A stretch of 5,891 nt of DNA from contig MTOL01000280.1 of NCBI GenBank assembly GCA_002011685.1, positions 9,475 to 15,365 of the forward strand, given 5' to 3'. The notes beneath the pieces were generated by a model, which ran no database searches, was not told the origin of the DNA, and saw only the letters and a list, made by a program, of their open reading frames with translations. Below, one piece after another: positions 5,015 to 5,891 of the stretch (within the stretch, counting starts at the first letter, position 1; each line of letters begins with the position of its first letter). Both the position numbers and the translations under genes were made by a program. Origin of the DNA: Deferribacteres bacterium JdFR-76 (GTDB lineage Bacteria > Zhuqueibacterota > JdFR-76).

Positions 5015-5891
5015 ATGATCTTCAGCCGGTTGCGCACACGCATGATAGCTCACATCGTATGGATTGTGACAACCGTCACATTCATCACCCTTCTTATCTC
5101 CATTATCATCCAGCAGCGTTCGCTCCAGCAACACCTCGAAGATGACGTGGAAGCCTTTTCCGGCGTAATCAAAAAAACCTTGATGAATGCAATGCTTCAT
5201 AAACAGGGGCTGGAATCCATCAATTCTATCCTGCCCGATTTCGAATATGTCCACCACATCCGCCGGGTACGGATCCTCGACTTTAAGGGAAATATCAAGG
5301 CCTCCAGCCGTCCGGATGAACTTGGCAAGACAATCCGGGATTCTGTCTTTGTCCGTTTCCTCCATTCGACAAAAACGGTGGAAAAATTCTCCCGTATTAA
5401 CGGAGAATTCACCGTTTTCACAGAATACTCGAGGATCGCAAACCGAAAACCCTGCCAGAGCTGCCATGATGCGCGCCAGCCGTATCTGGGAATTTTGTGG
5501 ATGGAAACGTCCGAACATTTGTCCTCTGGGTGGTCTCAGGCCAGCTCGACACTGATCCTGGGAATTGGACTGGGTATTATCATTCTTTTATCCCTGGTAA
5601 CTATTTCCCTTTTTGTCCGCGCTGTGGACCGCCCCATTCAGGAAATCGTCCAGGCAGTACGGCGGATGAGTGAAGGGGACTATTCCGCCCGGATCACCCG
5701 TGTATTTCACAATGAATTCGACCAGCTGGCCGATGGGATCAATGCCCTGGCCCACCGTTTACAGGCAGCCAAAAGCCGGCTTCTGGAGGTCCATGACCGG
5801 GAGATCCGGGAAGCGCAGGCCCGCGCCCGCATCGGCGATCGAGCCGCCAGTGTCGCCCATGAAATCAAGCACCCGATCTCGGGCATCATTT
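5015..5891 (+). CDS. Membrane sensor histidine kinase with periplasmic c-type haem motif (C-terminus off the right edge)
   Basis: The frame is open from 5015 to the end (292 full codons). The start ATG at 5015 gives a basic cap (MIFSRLRTR) before TM1 (about 11-32); ATG 5042 would remove that cap, and the ribosome site is weak for both. A periplasmic domain (about 33-172) carries CQSCH (147-151), a c-type haem site followed by PYLGILWMETS, as in haem-binding single-Cache/PAS-like sensors of metal-reducing bacteria. H61, H80, H81 and H117 are possible distal ligands. TM2 spans about 178-202. HAMP follows (RPIQEIVQAVRRMSEGDYSARI), then a coiled-coil, then the H-box AHEIKHPISGI with phospho-acceptor His282; the ATPase domain lies beyond the window. 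The H-box is of NtrB/class-1 type, so its partner may be a sigma-54-activating regulator encoded next. It probably senses redox state or a small ligand (for example NO or CO) and controls the divergent cytochrome operon through the sigma-54 promoter. Confidence 0.92.
   Translation, partial: MIFSRLRTRMIAHIVWIVTTVTFITLLISIIIQQRSLQQHLEDDVEAFSGVIKKTLMNAMLHKQGLESINSILPDFEYVHHIRRVRILDFKGNIKASSRPDELGKTIRDSVFVRFLHSTKTVEKFSRINGEFTVFTEYSRIANRKPCQSCHDARQPYLGILWMETSEHLSSGWSQASSTLILGIGLGIIILLSLVTISLFVRAVDRPIQEIVQAVRRMSEGDYSARITRVFHNEFDQLADGINALAHRLQAAKSRLLEVHDREIREAQARARIGDRAASVAHEIKHPISGII

Noticed and set aside
4916..5518. Minus-strand open frame of 200 codons
   Set aside because: It is antisense to the kinase, whose frame shows TM segments, CQSCH, HAMP and an H-box; the antisense product has no recognisable feature.
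1..5891. CRISPR arrays, insertion sequences, tRNA or rRNA genes
   Set aside because: I saw no repeated spacer pattern, transposase frame, terminal inverted repeats or tRNA/rRNA-like sequence.

Overview
The window comes from a Gram-negative bacterium that appears equipped for extracellular electron transfer. It encodes secreted multihaem c-type cytochromes, an outer-membrane beta-barrel, a periplasmic beta-propeller and a membrane histidine kinase with its own CXXCH haem site. The lineage cannot be fixed from this stretch. Moderate G+C, the large barrel, and a sigma-54 promoter beside an NtrB-like kinase would fit Desulfobacterota/Geobacter-type bacteria or the FCB side (Calditrichota, Zixibacteria, Ignavibacteria).

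Layout: four genes lie on the minus strand and read right to left. (1) At 4373-3756 is a secreted tetrahaem cytochrome that closely resembles the OmcE-type extracellular cytochrome nanowire subunits. It ends in a strong intrinsic terminator at 3718-3688. (2) At 3616-2546 is an exported six-bladed NHL beta-propeller. (3) At 2574-1960, overlapping it by 29 nt, is a pentahaem cytochrome lipoprotein with paired CXXCH motifs. (4) At 1936, 23 nt further on, a large outer-membrane beta-barrel begins and runs off the left edge (645 residues visible). Filament-type cytochrome, propeller, small multihaem lipoprotein and barrel together form the gene set found beside cytochrome nanowire genes in Geobacter. 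I read the locus as a nanowire subunit plus its secretion and assembly machinery.

A 641-bp AT-rich intergenic region (4374-5014) separates this cluster from a divergent gene on the plus strand (5015 to beyond 5891). That gene encodes a two-TM histidine kinase with a periplasmic CQSCH haem motif, HAMP and an H-box, cut by the right edge. The intergenic region carries a near-consensus sigma-54 (-24/-12) promoter facing the cytochrome genes at 4548-4533. About 170-190 bp upstream of its expected start lies a pair of palindromic elements that look like an enhancer site. A candidate sigma-70 promoter faces the kinase.

Together these suggest a self-contained module. A haem-based redox or ligand sensor kinase, through a sigma-54-dependent regulator probably encoded just off the right edge, would control a nanowire operon. 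The internal terminator would keep subunit transcripts in excess over the assembly factors. Gene calls are secure. The nanowire assignment is a strong homology-type inference from memory, and the regulatory circuit is inference.
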